From positions 18,051,544-18,115,543 of the forward strand of contig NC_091144.1 in NCBI RefSeq assembly GCF_041381155.1: 64,000 nt of DNA, read 5' to 3'. This document shows positions 23,901 through 35,508 of this stretch, piece after piece. The notes beneath the pieces are model-generated. The model ran no database searches, was not told the origin of the DNA, and saw nothing but the letters and a program-made list of their open reading frames with translations. The DNA comes from Argopecten irradians (lineage: Eukaryota; Mollusca; Bivalvia; Pectinida; Pectinidae). The position numbers were made by a program, and so were the translations under genes. Positions within the stretch are counted from its first letter, which is position 1; every line of letters begins with the position of its first letter.

Positions 23901-26900
23901 ATGTACCTATTGAAAGGAAAGTTCTATGATTTGGTTGTTGGTTTAAAATGATACATCAAATGCATGACAAATCTGTGCTATTTTAAACTATGAATAAAAT
24001 GGACGATTTTGAATTACAGGTGTGCGAAACCCTGTCAACCAACAGTCTTCCTTCATTGACGGTTCCTTAGTGTACGGCTCCACCGAGGAAATACAAAACA
24101 GACTGCGGACAGGATATGGAGGTGAGTAGAGTCAGATATGTAGTAAAAATAATGAATTTGCTTGTATAAAGTCACCCAAACGCATGCATAAACCTGCCAG
24201 TCTTAAAGCATTGCTCATTAAAGTTACCTCTAGACTAATGATGTTGTTTCGCTTTTGAATTGAGGAAAACCCAATAAAAAGAAGACTCTTTCAGAATTAT
24301 TGGCAATGTATTAAATATCTCCCCAATAGCAAACCCTTTTCTTTTTAAAAGACAAAGAAAAGTTGTGAAAAACGGATGCATGTTTTAAGTTGATCGTACG
24401 CTAAATGTAGGTAGAATAATAAAAGTTAATGCAGGAATTAAGTACTTCAATTCTCCTTACTATTTCTAGTGGGAAAGACATCAATGAGGAAGAAAACGCA
24501 TCAATTTCGCAAATAGACATTGAATTGAACTACCGAACGATTATCCTACGCGTTAATCTACTCTCTGTGTTATTTGATTTACAGGTATGTTGAAGATGAG
24601 CTATAAGGGTTTGCTGCCCCCAGCAGATGAATCGAAATGTATGCTTTCTAATCCGGGAGAATACTGCTTTGACGCAGGTAACTAAAACCTTTACATCCCT
24701 TTTAATTAAGCTTTTGTTTAACGAAAACAGACATCTAGTCACTTCGATACAGAAAATTATATTTTGTATGTACCTAGAAATTTGGTCATTTTTGTGTTTA
24801 ATTTAGGTTATCTTCATATGCAAAAAATATAAATACTCGTTTTATCCGATGTTGATGTGAAACTGATAGAAGTCTTACAGTCTGACGTTATAATTTCATA
24901 TTTTACAGGGGATGACAGAAACTCTGTTGTTCCAACACTCGCCTTTCTCCACACAGTGTTTGTCCGGGAACACAACAGGATCTGTAAAAAACTTCAATAT
25001 CTAAACCCTTTCTGGAACGACGAGAAAATATTTCAAGAAGCCAGAAAAATTGTGGCGGCCATTTTACAACACATCAACTATAACGAATACTTACCGCCTA
25101 CTGTCGGTGAGACGCACATGAGGGCACACGGACTGTACTCGACGCCAAAAGGTCATCACACTGTCTACAATCCCAAGGTCAACCCTACCGCCTCTAATGT
25201 GTTCGGGGGAGCAGCATTCCGTTTTGGACATTCGCAGGTCCCCAATTTAATGGGCATGAGAGACCCACACTCACAGGTTACCAAAGAAGTACCAGTACAG
25301 TTTACATTCAACAGACCAGCGATGATCTTTGATGACCACGGTCTGGGCTGTGGACGAGTAGCGCACTGGACGCTTAACAGCAAGCAAGCCAATCAGGATC
25401 GGTTAATTCAGGATGGCTTGAGAAATTATCTTTTCTTAGATAAGGAAGGAAACAGTTTTGATTTAGCAGCACTGAATATACAACGGGGTCGTGATCATGG
25501 CATAGCTCCATATAATGCTTGGAGAAAATGGTGTGGCTTAAAGCCTGCGTTCCACTTTGGAGTCGGACCAGGGGGACTTGTCGACATGGATCCAGAATCA
25601 GCAATGCTTCTTTCCAAAGTATATCAGTAAGTAACTAGCGGGTTTCCATATAAACTTTGAAAAGTTTAATGGAAGATTTTGCATCCTTAGTATGTCATAA
25701 ACATTTTGAATGGAATGTTTTTGTAACTTTATTTTTCAATAATGACTATTTAATACAAAAAAATAATAACGTGGAAATTTTTTTTTTTCATCTTAATTTA
25801 ATTGTGTAACAGTTCTGTTTTAAAGATTAATCGACCAATTCAGACGCATATATTCTTGTAAAATATCTTAAACTATCGAATGCTGCTACCCTGATACAAT
25901 CAGGTGAAATAAGAAATTAAACCACTTAAGCATGTTTATTCCAATGATATTGCATGTACCTTAAGTAGGGAAGTGACAAATATATGTATGCCTCAATCGG
26001 AAAGGCTATGAAGTTACCATTCGAAAATCACCAATAGCGTTTTAGTAATAGTAAACATTGCTATAGAATTGTCCTAAATGTTTGAACTCTCTAGTAACCA
26101 GGCAAATGTAAATAGATTTTATATTAATGCATATAGTGCATCATTTATTGAATAAGGTTTTGTTAAGATAGCATTGTCTCATCACTCATGGGAGTTTTTC
26201 GGGCACATGTACCAGTGGTTCTTGTCTTAGTTCTAGTTTGTTGTACAATATGTTGTAATGTTCAAAGAAGAGCCAAAATAAGTTTGAAAATGCTAGATTT
26301 TCTACAGGATTATGAGCGTATTTCTGTTAAACCCCCGCCACAGGATGTAAACTGTGGTAATATATTTTACAAAAGTTGTATTTCCACATGATAGATTTCG
26401 AAGAATATAATAATGTGATGATTCTTAATAACAAATTGTCATCTTTTATAACTTGGTCATTTCGATTAATATGTGGCTTTGAGTTTTATGGGGAGCAACC
26501 ATAAAATTATATAAATAAATTAGTCTCTATTCTCGTTGTAGCCACCCTGACGACATTGACCTTTACACTGGAGGATTGGCAGAGATGAGACTAAAGGGAG
26601 CACAGACAGGACCCATATTTGCATGCATTATTTCAAAGCAGTTTGAGGCATTCAAAATGGGTGATAGATTCTGGTACGAAAATGATTTCCCTGCAATTGG
26701 ATTCACCAAAGGTGAGGCTCTTTATAATCAATAAGTGGTCCAGATAGGGTTTAACAATTACTGGAGTAATGATTTATCACACATTTTACTTTAAAGCCGG
26801 TTATTTTCCAGGGTTATGATTTAAGTTATTTTGACTATTTTAAATTTCGAGACATAGCTATAAGGGTACCTATAGTCTATCAACTATTCTATATTTCGCC

Positions 26901-28745
26901 CATCATATTTTCGCAACTGTAGCAATATTTGACAAAAACCCACAAATAACCGTCTGTTACAGTATTTGGTATTATTATGTTTGTGAAGGGGTAAATGATC
27001 ATGGTTTACTCATTGGTACTGGTTAATAGGCTTTAATTTCCGTACATGTGTATGTGTTCAGATCAATTATCAATTATAATATGAAACTAATGAACAGCAT
27101 AAAATGAAATATTAACCACATATAAATCGAAGGTATAGCCCAGGTCACAACTTAAATATTTTTTTAGGATTACCTTGGATGATTACAACTTTTTTTTAAA
27201 TGTATATTTTTTCACTCTTATTTCAGGTCAGATAAACGAAATTAAGGGAATTACTTTATCTAAACTACTATGCACTAACCTCGGCCTGAGGCAAATTCAA
27301 CCGAATGCCTTCATGGTACCGTCTTTCAAGTAAGTATAACTTAAGCTAAACCTGTTATCCGTTATACCTCCTATCCATATGATAAAATTGAAAAATATGA
27401 TATTATAGGTACACAGTTACCCCGTATTTACCTATTTCTATAAAGATGAAGTAGACCCCCACTCTCGCGTGTGTTTAGGTCGTTAATTCCATTTTGACAT
27501 TTGCGCTGTCTTTGCCGATGCTTTGTCTCAGAGGTATCGTGTTTTTATCAAACAACACTCGGCAAGTTCTTTTCAAAAGAAGATGATAACAAAACAAAAT
27601 TTACCCTAAATGTATAAATTATCACTTGTAAAGACGTTTTTTTCCTAAGAAACATTGACTGAGATCCCAAATCACGTTGTAGTGCCAATGATGAGCTCTA
27701 TACATGTTTATCTCTTAGTACAGTAATTAAGAAGAAAGCGTTTAAAGATTTGAGCCTATTTTATATCTTTGACCTTGAATAAAGTCAAGGTCATTCATTT
27801 AAATGAGGCATTACATTGACAGATTAAAATAATTTTATATGAGATAAAATAGTTATAATAATATAATATAATAATATACAATGTTTATAATTTATAATAT
27901 TAGGTCTCTGTCAATGAAGGTAAAGTGTACAACCCCTTAAATATGTAAATAAAAATATAAACGGTATAAATATTTGCCAAGTGGTACCCTCTGAACACAC
28001 AAGCAATAAAAAAAATACCTCACAACGCTATTTTGAAAGTTATAAATTTTTGATGAAGCGCACTCATTGTTTATAATTGTAACACATCAGACGATTAGGC
28101 GTTTAACTGCATCTTAAAATTGTGTTTCAAGTGAACATTCCTGTACTTGCATTAAAATTGTAAGTTAAAAGTATTGGATTCAAATTGAAAGATAAAAACA
28201 ATCAGATTTCAGGAATTGTGTATGAGACACAGGTGCGTCTGCCTTCCATTCAGAAGCCTGTATTATCAACTTTGATAATATCATATTTTTATTCACGAAG
28301 ACGCACCATTAGGTTGAAGTGTAGATACCCATAAATTTCAATTATTATTTCACAATAAAATGTTTCTAAGAAAGTGTATAGACGTCACTGAGGTTCCAAG
28401 AATTTACCCACGAGTGACATCACAACGTCTAAAAATACATAGAGTATGTTTCCGTGATAATACAAATGCACTTTTCATATAGTTATACGTTTCTTTGGTA
28501 ATAAAACATATATCTTTTATTCCAGGAACCCCGTTGTTGGGTGTGAGTACCTGCCACGCATTGACTTACGTTATTGGACGGATGGAGGCAGACGGAAGCC
28601 ATACAACGGAATGGCGTACCACCCTTATAGCATTACACCATACAACAAAATGCCTTTCTGGACTTTCTCATATTTACCCACTAAGATGGCTTTCCCAGCA
28701 ATGTATAACAATATTAGAATTAATTTCAAAAGCGAAGTTTATTAG
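20936..28745 (+). CDS. Secreted animal haem peroxidase (chorion peroxidase / thyroid-peroxidase-like), 765 aa
   Basis: Coding exons are 20936-21131, 21299-21434, 21768-21982, 22679-22858, 23191-23248, 23512-23618, 24020-24121, 24585-24677, 24909-25626, 26542-26711, 27227-27329 and 28526-28745. The sum is 2298 nt with all phases consistent. The start is the ATG just after a splice acceptor (20928), so a 5' UTR exon lies upstream. Residues 1-24 look like a signal peptide; there is no C-terminal membrane helix. Family landmarks: YRTADGTCNNLKHPNWGAS; WGQIIDHDL with distal Gln229, Asp232 (haem ester), His233 and Ca-binding Asp234; SSFIDGSLVYGS Ca loop; catalytic Arg366 in GDDR; REHNR; proximal His470 in FRFGH; Asn552 in LNIQRGRDHG; GGLAE; RFWYEN. 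Val369 replaces the second haem-ester Glu of myeloperoxidase. It oxidises substrates or halides with H2O2 extracellularly; molluscan relatives act in immunity, egg coats or shell matrix. The substrate is unknown. Confidence 0.93.
26188..26356 (+). other. Exon-like ORF with signal-peptide-like start inside a peroxidase intron
   Basis: An ATG at 26188 opens 56 codons with a strongly hydrophobic early segment (VPVVLVLVLVCCTICC) followed by a charged stretch ending KPPPQDVNCG. A possible donor lies at TGTG|GTAATA (phase 1). The following peroxidase exon at 26542 needs phase 2, so simple splicing into it breaks the frame. The exon at 27227 would fit. It may be a nested gene's first exon, an alternative first exon or chance. 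Confidence 0.25.
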
Positions 28746-29691
28746 GTAAAATGCGATCTTTATCAACAGGAATGTGGTCGTAACTTTAACGTTACGTTGT
28801 ATTTGGTTATACTGTCTGAATTCCGGTGTCAAAAGTTTAATTTATATTAAATATGCTTCCGAATCGGTTGTTTTCTTTTACATTATCTTGTATGAATCTC
28901 GAGTTGTATGATAAAAACTCTTTTTCATACATCAGTTGTTTAATTAAAGATTATTGATGGTTGTGATGAATATATATTCCTTAATATTTATAAAGTAAAA
29001 TTATCCCGTTATGGTCGAACTGTTCTTCTGAAGTGGTATTTCCTCCCAAACTAAATGTTATTTGCATTAGAGTACGACATTGGGAAAACCGTTGACTACG
29101 AAAATGACGTCTTGTATTTCTTAATCACAACAACGTTCTATTTAACCACTATTTATTTGTTTTTTCCCTATTTCCTTGAAAGAGATCTTTAGATAGTGTA
29201 TCAACTTTATACATGTGATTTAATATGCAGGACTGATCTTTTCTGCAATGGAATACTTTGTTAATATGTATTTAGATTTATGAAAACTTATTTACCTTTA
29301 CAAACGTATGAACAGTTTTGTTTTATGTTGCTACTTATGGTCTCGCATTGATGCAGAGTGGTTTAGATCGAATATTATTTGTATACGAAATCATATTGCA
29401 TTGCTTGTGATTTAATAGGTCAGAATATGCCATTACTTATATATTTAAAAAAAATTATATTTATATGAAAATAAATTCAAAGAAAACAATTCATATGCAC
29501 CAAAACAATACAAATTTTTGCGATTTAGAAATATTACGAGAATCCTACTTCCGATGATTGGAATAAAGATATTTTTAACCATCCACTTCATGACCGGTCC
29601 CAACAGAACTTGTTTCTTTTAAAACAAAGACATGATTGTTAATGGAAATACCTGTTGATGTGAAAGTGTCCTTACACTACATTGTTTTCAC
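28746..29691 (+). other. Peroxidase 3' UTR and spacer
   Basis: AT-rich, without a coding frame. A plain AATAAA at 29470-29475 could end a long 3' UTR; earlier weak signals are possible. Confidence 0.4.
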
Positions 29692-30045
29692 ATGGTGATA
29701 CGTACAAATGTCATGTTTAAAATAAAACTGTTCAATATAATTGTCTGCTTTCATTTATTTCTCACATTTAAAACACAAAGCAAGTATTTTAACGATTTAT
29801 ATCAATTTGGAAAATTATATAATGCCACCGGAATACAAGAAGTGAGAAAAGAAAAGAAAATCAGTTTTCAACGGGATTGTCGTGATCGAGAAAATCATGT
29901 ACGATTTCAACGGGAGTGTCGTGATCGAGAAAATCATGTACGATTTCAACGGGAGTGTCGTGATCGAGAAAATCATGTACGATTTCAACCGGATTGTCTT
30001 AGTCATGACATTTCAAAATTAAAACTCTCGCATCAACATACGTAA
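29692..30045 (+). CDS. Possible small repeat-bearing protein, unrecognised (117 codons)
   Basis: The listed frame uses the GTG at 29692; the first in-frame ATG is at 29710, giving about 111 residues. A hydrophobic stretch (LFNIIVCFHLFLTF) could be a signal peptide. It is followed by a highly charged region made of about three 13-residue units (RDRENHVRFQREC-like), encoded by a 39-bp tandem repeat at 29867-29995. No family is recognised and no splice sites are required. The AT-rich flanks and lack of a promoter make a chance frame across a minisatellite quite possible. Confidence 0.25.
   Translation: MVIRTNVMFKIKLFNIIVCFHLFLTFKTQSKYFNDLYQFGKLYNATGIQEVRKEKKISFQRDCRDRENHVRFQRECRDRENHVRFQRECRDRENHVRFQPDCLSHDISKLKLSHQHT
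29867..29995 (+). repeat. 39-bp tandem repeat, about 3.3 copies
   Basis: The unit begins TTTCAACGGGAGTGTCGTGA and continues TCGAGAAAATCATGTACGA. Copies are nearly identical. The unit length is a multiple of three, so both strands keep open frames. Confidence 0.85.
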
Positions 30046-30440
30046 ATAATTAGCATTGCCATTTGCAATATAATAGACACTTCATTATAAATGAAATAAG
30101 ATATTATATAAGTGATAAAAGATAATATTGATTTCATACATATCCAACTTCACAAGTAACTTTTGCTACCAGATTTCACAAAAAAAATCTTGTTTTTGAG
30201 AAAGAGACGATGTTTCCTGATTGATAACGAATAAGATTTTTTTGGGCCAAAGTTTGGCCCAATGTCACAAGAAGTGACATACAATACATCGGCGAAATAT
30301 TTCGGACTATAAGGTATTTCTCCAATATCCATAGCTTTTCAAACGGCATTGCGCCCCTATATGTATATGGCTGTGAAAGAATCTGGTAGTAAAAGTTTAT
30401 TGTGAAGTAAGTACATATATATATAACATTAACAGGGGGA

Positions 30441-30540
30441 TGTGGATATGTGGCGCTGTGGTAGAAGGCGCAGGTATGTTTGGCTAGGCAATTGGGAGCC
30501 GTAGATCGTGAGTTCGAGGTCCGGATAGGGCACGAGTCAA
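30441..30540 (+). repeat. tRNA-like SINE head
   Basis: TGGCGCTGTGGTAGAAGGCGC resembles an A-box region and GTGAGTTCGAGGTCCGG a B box. They are followed by GGGCACGAGTCAA. The full cloverleaf does not form on inspection, so it is called tRNA-derived rather than a tRNA gene. No body or tail was delimited. Confidence 0.45.
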
Positions 30541-30545
30541 TAAAT

Positions 30546-32505
30546 TGTCATGCTTTGTTAAATTGTGTTTCTTTGATATTTTATATAACATTAACATACA
30601 TTTATGTACTACATGTAATTTTGATCAGAAGAACAACAGTCTAAGGATGAGTGGCAACTATTCTAAAGAAAGAAATCGTGTTTCTATATGTCGCCTTACA
30701 ATTGTCGAATCAAGTATCTCTTTATCATCGAAATTTTAAAGAAAATCAGCTAGATGCTCGATGTTATTCTATCTTTCTTACTGACAGGTCCAAAGTGTTG
30801 ATGTTATGAAATAATTTATACGATTCCATCATCTCTTATGGAATCTTTATTAAAATGTAGCGATATCCTTTAAATAAACATGAATACCATATCATTTATA
30901 ATGTTGTGATCAATGCGAATCAAATCACATTCGTAAAACAAATTCTGAGGAGAGATAACACTTAAAGCTTACAAAGAAAAAACTCAAAAATCCTTTTGAA
31001 ACAAAAACATTTGTCTAACCTCATAGTGTTCTCTGTTAGTTAGGTCGACTGGGTACTCTTTCGTAGCAATAAAAACACCTAAAACAGTGAATCAGTGTAT
31101 CGTGACGAGTGGGAGGCCATTAAAACGTCATAAATATTGTAACAAGACACGTTGTGAATTACGTCGGTCACGCTTCGACACACAGCATCAAGGCATTTCT
31201 ATTGTACGTCCTTGATATTACGAAAACTTGATGTAAGTTTTAAATGGGAAGTTCTCCTCCTCTCACGATAATTCGTTATTGATATCCAATAAGACTTGAT
31301 TATATACATTATGTATCAGGCATATATATTTATGTGTGTTTGTGTGTGGGTTTTTTTGGGTTTTTTTGTGTGTGTTTTTTTGTGTAAACGTATATTTATG
31401 AAAATGTATTAATAATTACGCATTACAAGCCCAAACTGATTAATCATAAGCCCGAACCTAATGTCGCGAGTTCACGGAACAGTTAACTAATACAACTCGT
31501 AGGTTGCCTAGTTTTCTCTTGGTTGTCTAGCTTTTAGTCCGAATTATTCTGTTGTTCTGTCATCTTTTATGGCCAAAGATCGGCCAAATGTCTCAAGAAG
31601 TGACGTCAGCATACCAGCAAGCATAGCACACAAGACGCATCTAAGAAATATCCCCGTTCATGTATTTGATTTAGCTAGTATACCTTTACATCTTTAAATA
31701 CAAGTGTGTCTATAACAACATGACTCTTATAAAAGAGATTTGAAAGCAAACTATATTTATATCAACTAGCTGTGCTTCAGGTAATCCCGATACAAACGGC
31801 GGAATCAATAAAACTATGCGAAAGCCTAAGATGAAGTTGCAATACCCAACACTACAAGTTCCCTATGTAAAACTGTATTAATATAAGACTAGTGGATGGT
31901 TATTTCGCTGTCTTGTCGCATAGTGTAGTGATGTGGTAAATTAAATAGTAATTAGGGTGTTTAATAATGATAAAGAAGTAAAGATAAGTATAGTATATAC
32001 GGAAAACTAATCACTTTGGGGACTCTTATTAGACTCACAATCACATGATTAAAAGCTGTTACAGTTAAGTTACTCATGAGAAAGTATAAAAAATTCTAAC
32101 CGCAGGCCAATCCTTGTAAAAGATTCACATCGCAAGAATCAGTCAACTGTGTTATCGCATCCGTGATTTCAAACGCATTCAGATTCGATTATTACCAATT
32201 GGTGTTACTAGCACACGTACATTTTATAAATAGGAATATTCGCTACACCAATATAAATTTTCAAATCGTGATACAAATGTAATTCACAAACTACGGTGAA
32301 AAATACCATGGGAAATATTTTGATGCTACTTTGACCACAAGGGAAAGAGACCACGTAAAAAATAGGATTTTGTTTTGCTACATTTTCAAGAAATGGTTTG
32401 ATTTTCTGTAAACGATCATTTTAAAATAATATTTTGGATTTCATTTACCAATCAATTTGTTTATATCTTGAGAAACCGTGTAGGACGGCTGGTTTTTAGG
32501 TAGGT
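30546..32505. other. No gene recognised
   Basis: AT-rich spacer. At 31331-31385 there is a GT/T-rich simple-sequence tract. Nothing else was identified. Confidence 0.4.
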
Positions 32506-32511
32506 TGATGG

Positions 32512-32519
32512 TATATAAA
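32512..32519 (+). promoter_or_regulatory. TATA box of the + strand secreted helical gene
   Basis: TATATAAA lies 84 nt before the start codon at 32596. The paralogue has its TATAAATA in the corresponding place, 70 nt before its ATG, which supports both. Confidence 0.55.
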
Positions 32520-32595
32520 CAATGAAAATATAATCTAATATCATTGCAATATCAGAGCATTATAAAAGTTCTTTTTATTAGCGAATTTGACCAAG

Positions 32596-35469
32596 ATGAA
32601 TACGTTTCTAGTGTTCATGATATTAAGTAAGTAAAGCGTTGGATGTGTTAGTCGGTTCGACGTTTAGAAATTTTATAAAGTACAAATATCACATGCCTTT
32701 TTCTTAACATTCCACATCGAAATCAAAATATGTTAGCCGTCAAAAAAAAAAAGAAAATAATTCTATGGTTGAAATGTAGTTAAAATTGCAAAATATGAAA
32801 AACAAGCAGATAAATAATCATTTTCTTTGGGCTATTTGGAATATATAACAAATTAGTATTGAAAGAAACATAAATCTCTTGTTTGATATTGAATTAATAT
32901 CAATGAAACTGCAACCCGAAAGATATTCCATATATATTGCCATTTTTTGCGATATGGATTGATACCATAATCAATTTAGATATGTTATCTTCTCATGCAA
33001 TCATCCTAATTGTAGCTATTGTGGCCGTTCTGACATTGTTTGCTGATTGCCATCATCACGACTGCGTTGTACAGCTGAATGACGTCAACACACAAATGCG
33101 TCACGTGTGCTACGGTATTGACGAAAATATTATTAGCAGCCGGGACGTAAGCGAAGAACTGGCTCATTTCAGCGACGAGATGACTTTAAATAGACGTATC
33201 AGGCGCCTTCGAAGGCGAACTCGATATCTGAAGAGGCACATGCATATATTAAAGAATGAATATGTAAGTACCGCGTTTGACCATTTTTCACGTAGACATT
33301 TTCTTTCATCGCAAAGTTTGCAGATATCAAATGTTTTGCTGAAACTTAAATTAGAAACAAACCTCTTTTGATAACGATATTTAAAATAAATAAGGCAACA
33401 TTACTATAATATAAAATCGGACCCATGCAGTCAATTCTGTATACTTGAGTATCAATATTCGCCAAGAGAAAAAGACAATGTGATATCAATAGTCAGGGGT
33501 CACTGTACACTGAGGTCTTATTTTGTTGATATTGGCCATTTGGGACCATTGGAAAGTAATCTAATGATACTGTCAATCTTAATACGGATGCTGTCGTTAA
33601 GGCATTTGTTTGTGTTTTAAATTTGCCGAACCAAACCACATAATTTGTTTTACGATCTTGCAATACTGCAAGTCATTTTACTTTCGTGAGGAAATTTCAC
33701 GTATTTTTCGGGCGGTACGACATCGCGAAAATAATTCACCGATAAATTCCTTATCGCAGGTAACCTAGAACCTCCTTATCACGTGTATCCTAGAACCTTC
33801 TTAACACAGGTAACCTAGAACCCCCTTATCACAGGTAACCTAGAACCTCCTTATCGCAGGTAACCTAGAACCTCCTTATCACGTGTAACCTAGAACTTTA
33901 TTATCACAGGTAACCTAGAACTTCCTTATCACAGGTAACCTAGAACCTCCTTCTTACAGGTAACCTAGAACCTCCTTATCACAGGTAACCTAAAACCTCT
34001 TTATCACAGGTAACCTAGAACCTCCTTATCACAGGTAACCTAGAACCTCCTTATCACAGGTAACCTAGAATCGTATGACGCTAAATCGCGAAGTTAAAAC
34101 GCTGTGAATAGGTTGTTAGACGTGAAAACGCAAAACTTGTCGTCACGTAAATACTTTGGTTAACAGTAATTAGATAAAGAAAGAATTAAGAATGTTATCG
34201 TGTTTCCCCGATCAGTTTATTTGAATATTTTTTTTATTTCGATTTATTTTATAATTTCAAGGCTACTTTACAACCTGAAGTGATGATAAATCAAAATCTG
34301 TTATCATAAATTATGTAAAGAATTGCGTCCGGTGTAGAAGATATATCAGCCTGTACCAGAAATCATTAAATATCATTAAATTTCTGTAACAGTTGGCAGT
34401 CAGACAGTTGGACAGTGTGTTGAACAACACCACCCTCTCTCAGCAGACATGCACTGTGTTGTCAGATGTAGGTAGTCGCCAGTCTCTCACCATCCAAAGG
34501 AAGCTACAGGTAAATCGGTTATTAAAATGTCATCAGCAAAGGGGGAGAACCTGTTCTCTATTGGTTCCTTCTATATCATTATCGGCACTAAATTTCCTTA
34601 TGATTGAGAAAGTTTCCTTATACCTTCTTCCGTTTACTTAGTCTTTTGTTTTACTCAGTTACTTCGGAGGTTTAGAACATTTGGATATGAAATAATATTA
34701 GCATATTGGATAGACGTATGAGCTATGAAGTTCTTATTCACTCTTTGAAAGGAAATTATATTGTACACTTTTATGTTACATTTAGCTTTGCTAATGCTGA
34801 AGATGAAAAATAAAATCAATAAGAAATTTATTTAACAATAAGATACGAAAACAACATATAAAAAGTATATATTGTTTCAGTTGAACTAGGAATAATCGAA
34901 TAATAATCATCTTGTAGCAATTCTGGCATTTTTATACAGTGCACAAAGAATGTCAGCCTCGTGTTCATCGTGTTCTTATTTCTATTAAAATATTTAGAAA
35001 CGAAATTATTTATCTACGGATGAGGACCGAACATAAGTTTATTGTTTTTCAATTGAAGTAGTAATCGAATTTGTTATTTTATATATTTATGCAGCTCTTA
35101 CGATACCTTGAGCAGGAGTTTGCTCGCCTAACAGAGGTGGTTGGAATATTGTCTTTAATGTATGAAGACGAGGATCAGAACGAGTACGATACTCATTTCA
35201 CTTCTAGAATAGCTACGACAAGGTCGACTGCCGATACAGCCCTTTGTGAGTTATTCTTTACAATTAGGAAGGTTTACGACAGTCTATCTGGTGCGGGATT
35301 TACTCTAATTGACAGTCACGTGACCCCGGATGGTTGGTATACACCGGTTGTATCGTCTTGGTGTTCTGCATCGACAGGAAGTTGTCGTCGTGAACGGAAT
35401 GGGATCGTCCTCGTACAGCTTGCCCAGTTCACCAGTTTACTTCGAGACAATATCAGATCTCTGCGATAA
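32596..35469 (+). CDS. Secreted cysteine-containing helical protein, unrecognised family, 256 aa (paralogue A)
   Basis: Exons are 32596-32626 (31 nt), 33016-33263, 34393-34509 and 35095-35469, totalling 771 nt in frame. Intron phases are 1, 0, 0. The first exon encodes ten residues that join exon 2 to make a signal peptide ending near LTLFADC. Mature features: Cys22, Cys27, Cys42 (RHVC), a very basic helix at about 66-93 (NRRIRRLRRRTRYLKRH), two overlapping N-glycosylation sequons at 104-107 (NNTT), Cys113, helices at about 124-157, 170-197 and 235-256, Cys183 (LCE), Cys222 (WC) and Cys229. An AATAAA follows 34 nt after the stop. No family is recognised. The helix count and exon plan resemble long-chain helical cytokines. 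The start of exon 2 was chosen because it restores a signal peptide and matches the paralogue; an ATG at 32983 in an unspliced reading is the alternative. Confidence 0.8.
33757..34072 (+). repeat. 25-bp tandem repeat, about 12.6 copies, in intron 2 of paralogue A
   Basis: The unit is CAGGTAACCTAGAACCTCC plus TTATCA. Copies differ by few substitutions (CGTGTAACC, CGTGTATCC variants). Every unit carries CAG|GTAACC, which reads as an acceptor and a donor at once. Confidence 0.9.
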
Positions 35470-35502
35470 TTCAGCACACGGAGATATTGAATTAGTCAGT
35501 AT

Positions 35503-35508
35503 AATAAA
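35503..35508 (+). terminator. Polyadenylation signal of paralogue A
   Basis: A canonical AATAAA 34 nt past the stop codon implies a very short 3' UTR. Confidence 0.5.

Noticed and set aside
24857..24908. ATG/alternative start for a separate 257-aa peroxidase fragment
   Set aside because: This stretch is intron ending in TTTTACAG. The large exon begins at 24909 and joins upstream exons in frame.
32937..33015. Unspliced upstream extension of paralogue A exon 2, with its own hydrophobic start
   Set aside because: The acceptor at 33015 plus the 31-nt exon gives a better signal peptide and the same phase-1 structure as paralogue B. Kept only as an alternative.
33757..34072. CRISPR-like regular repeat
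   Set aside because: The units are directly adjacent 25-bp tandem repeats with no spacers, in a eukaryotic intron.
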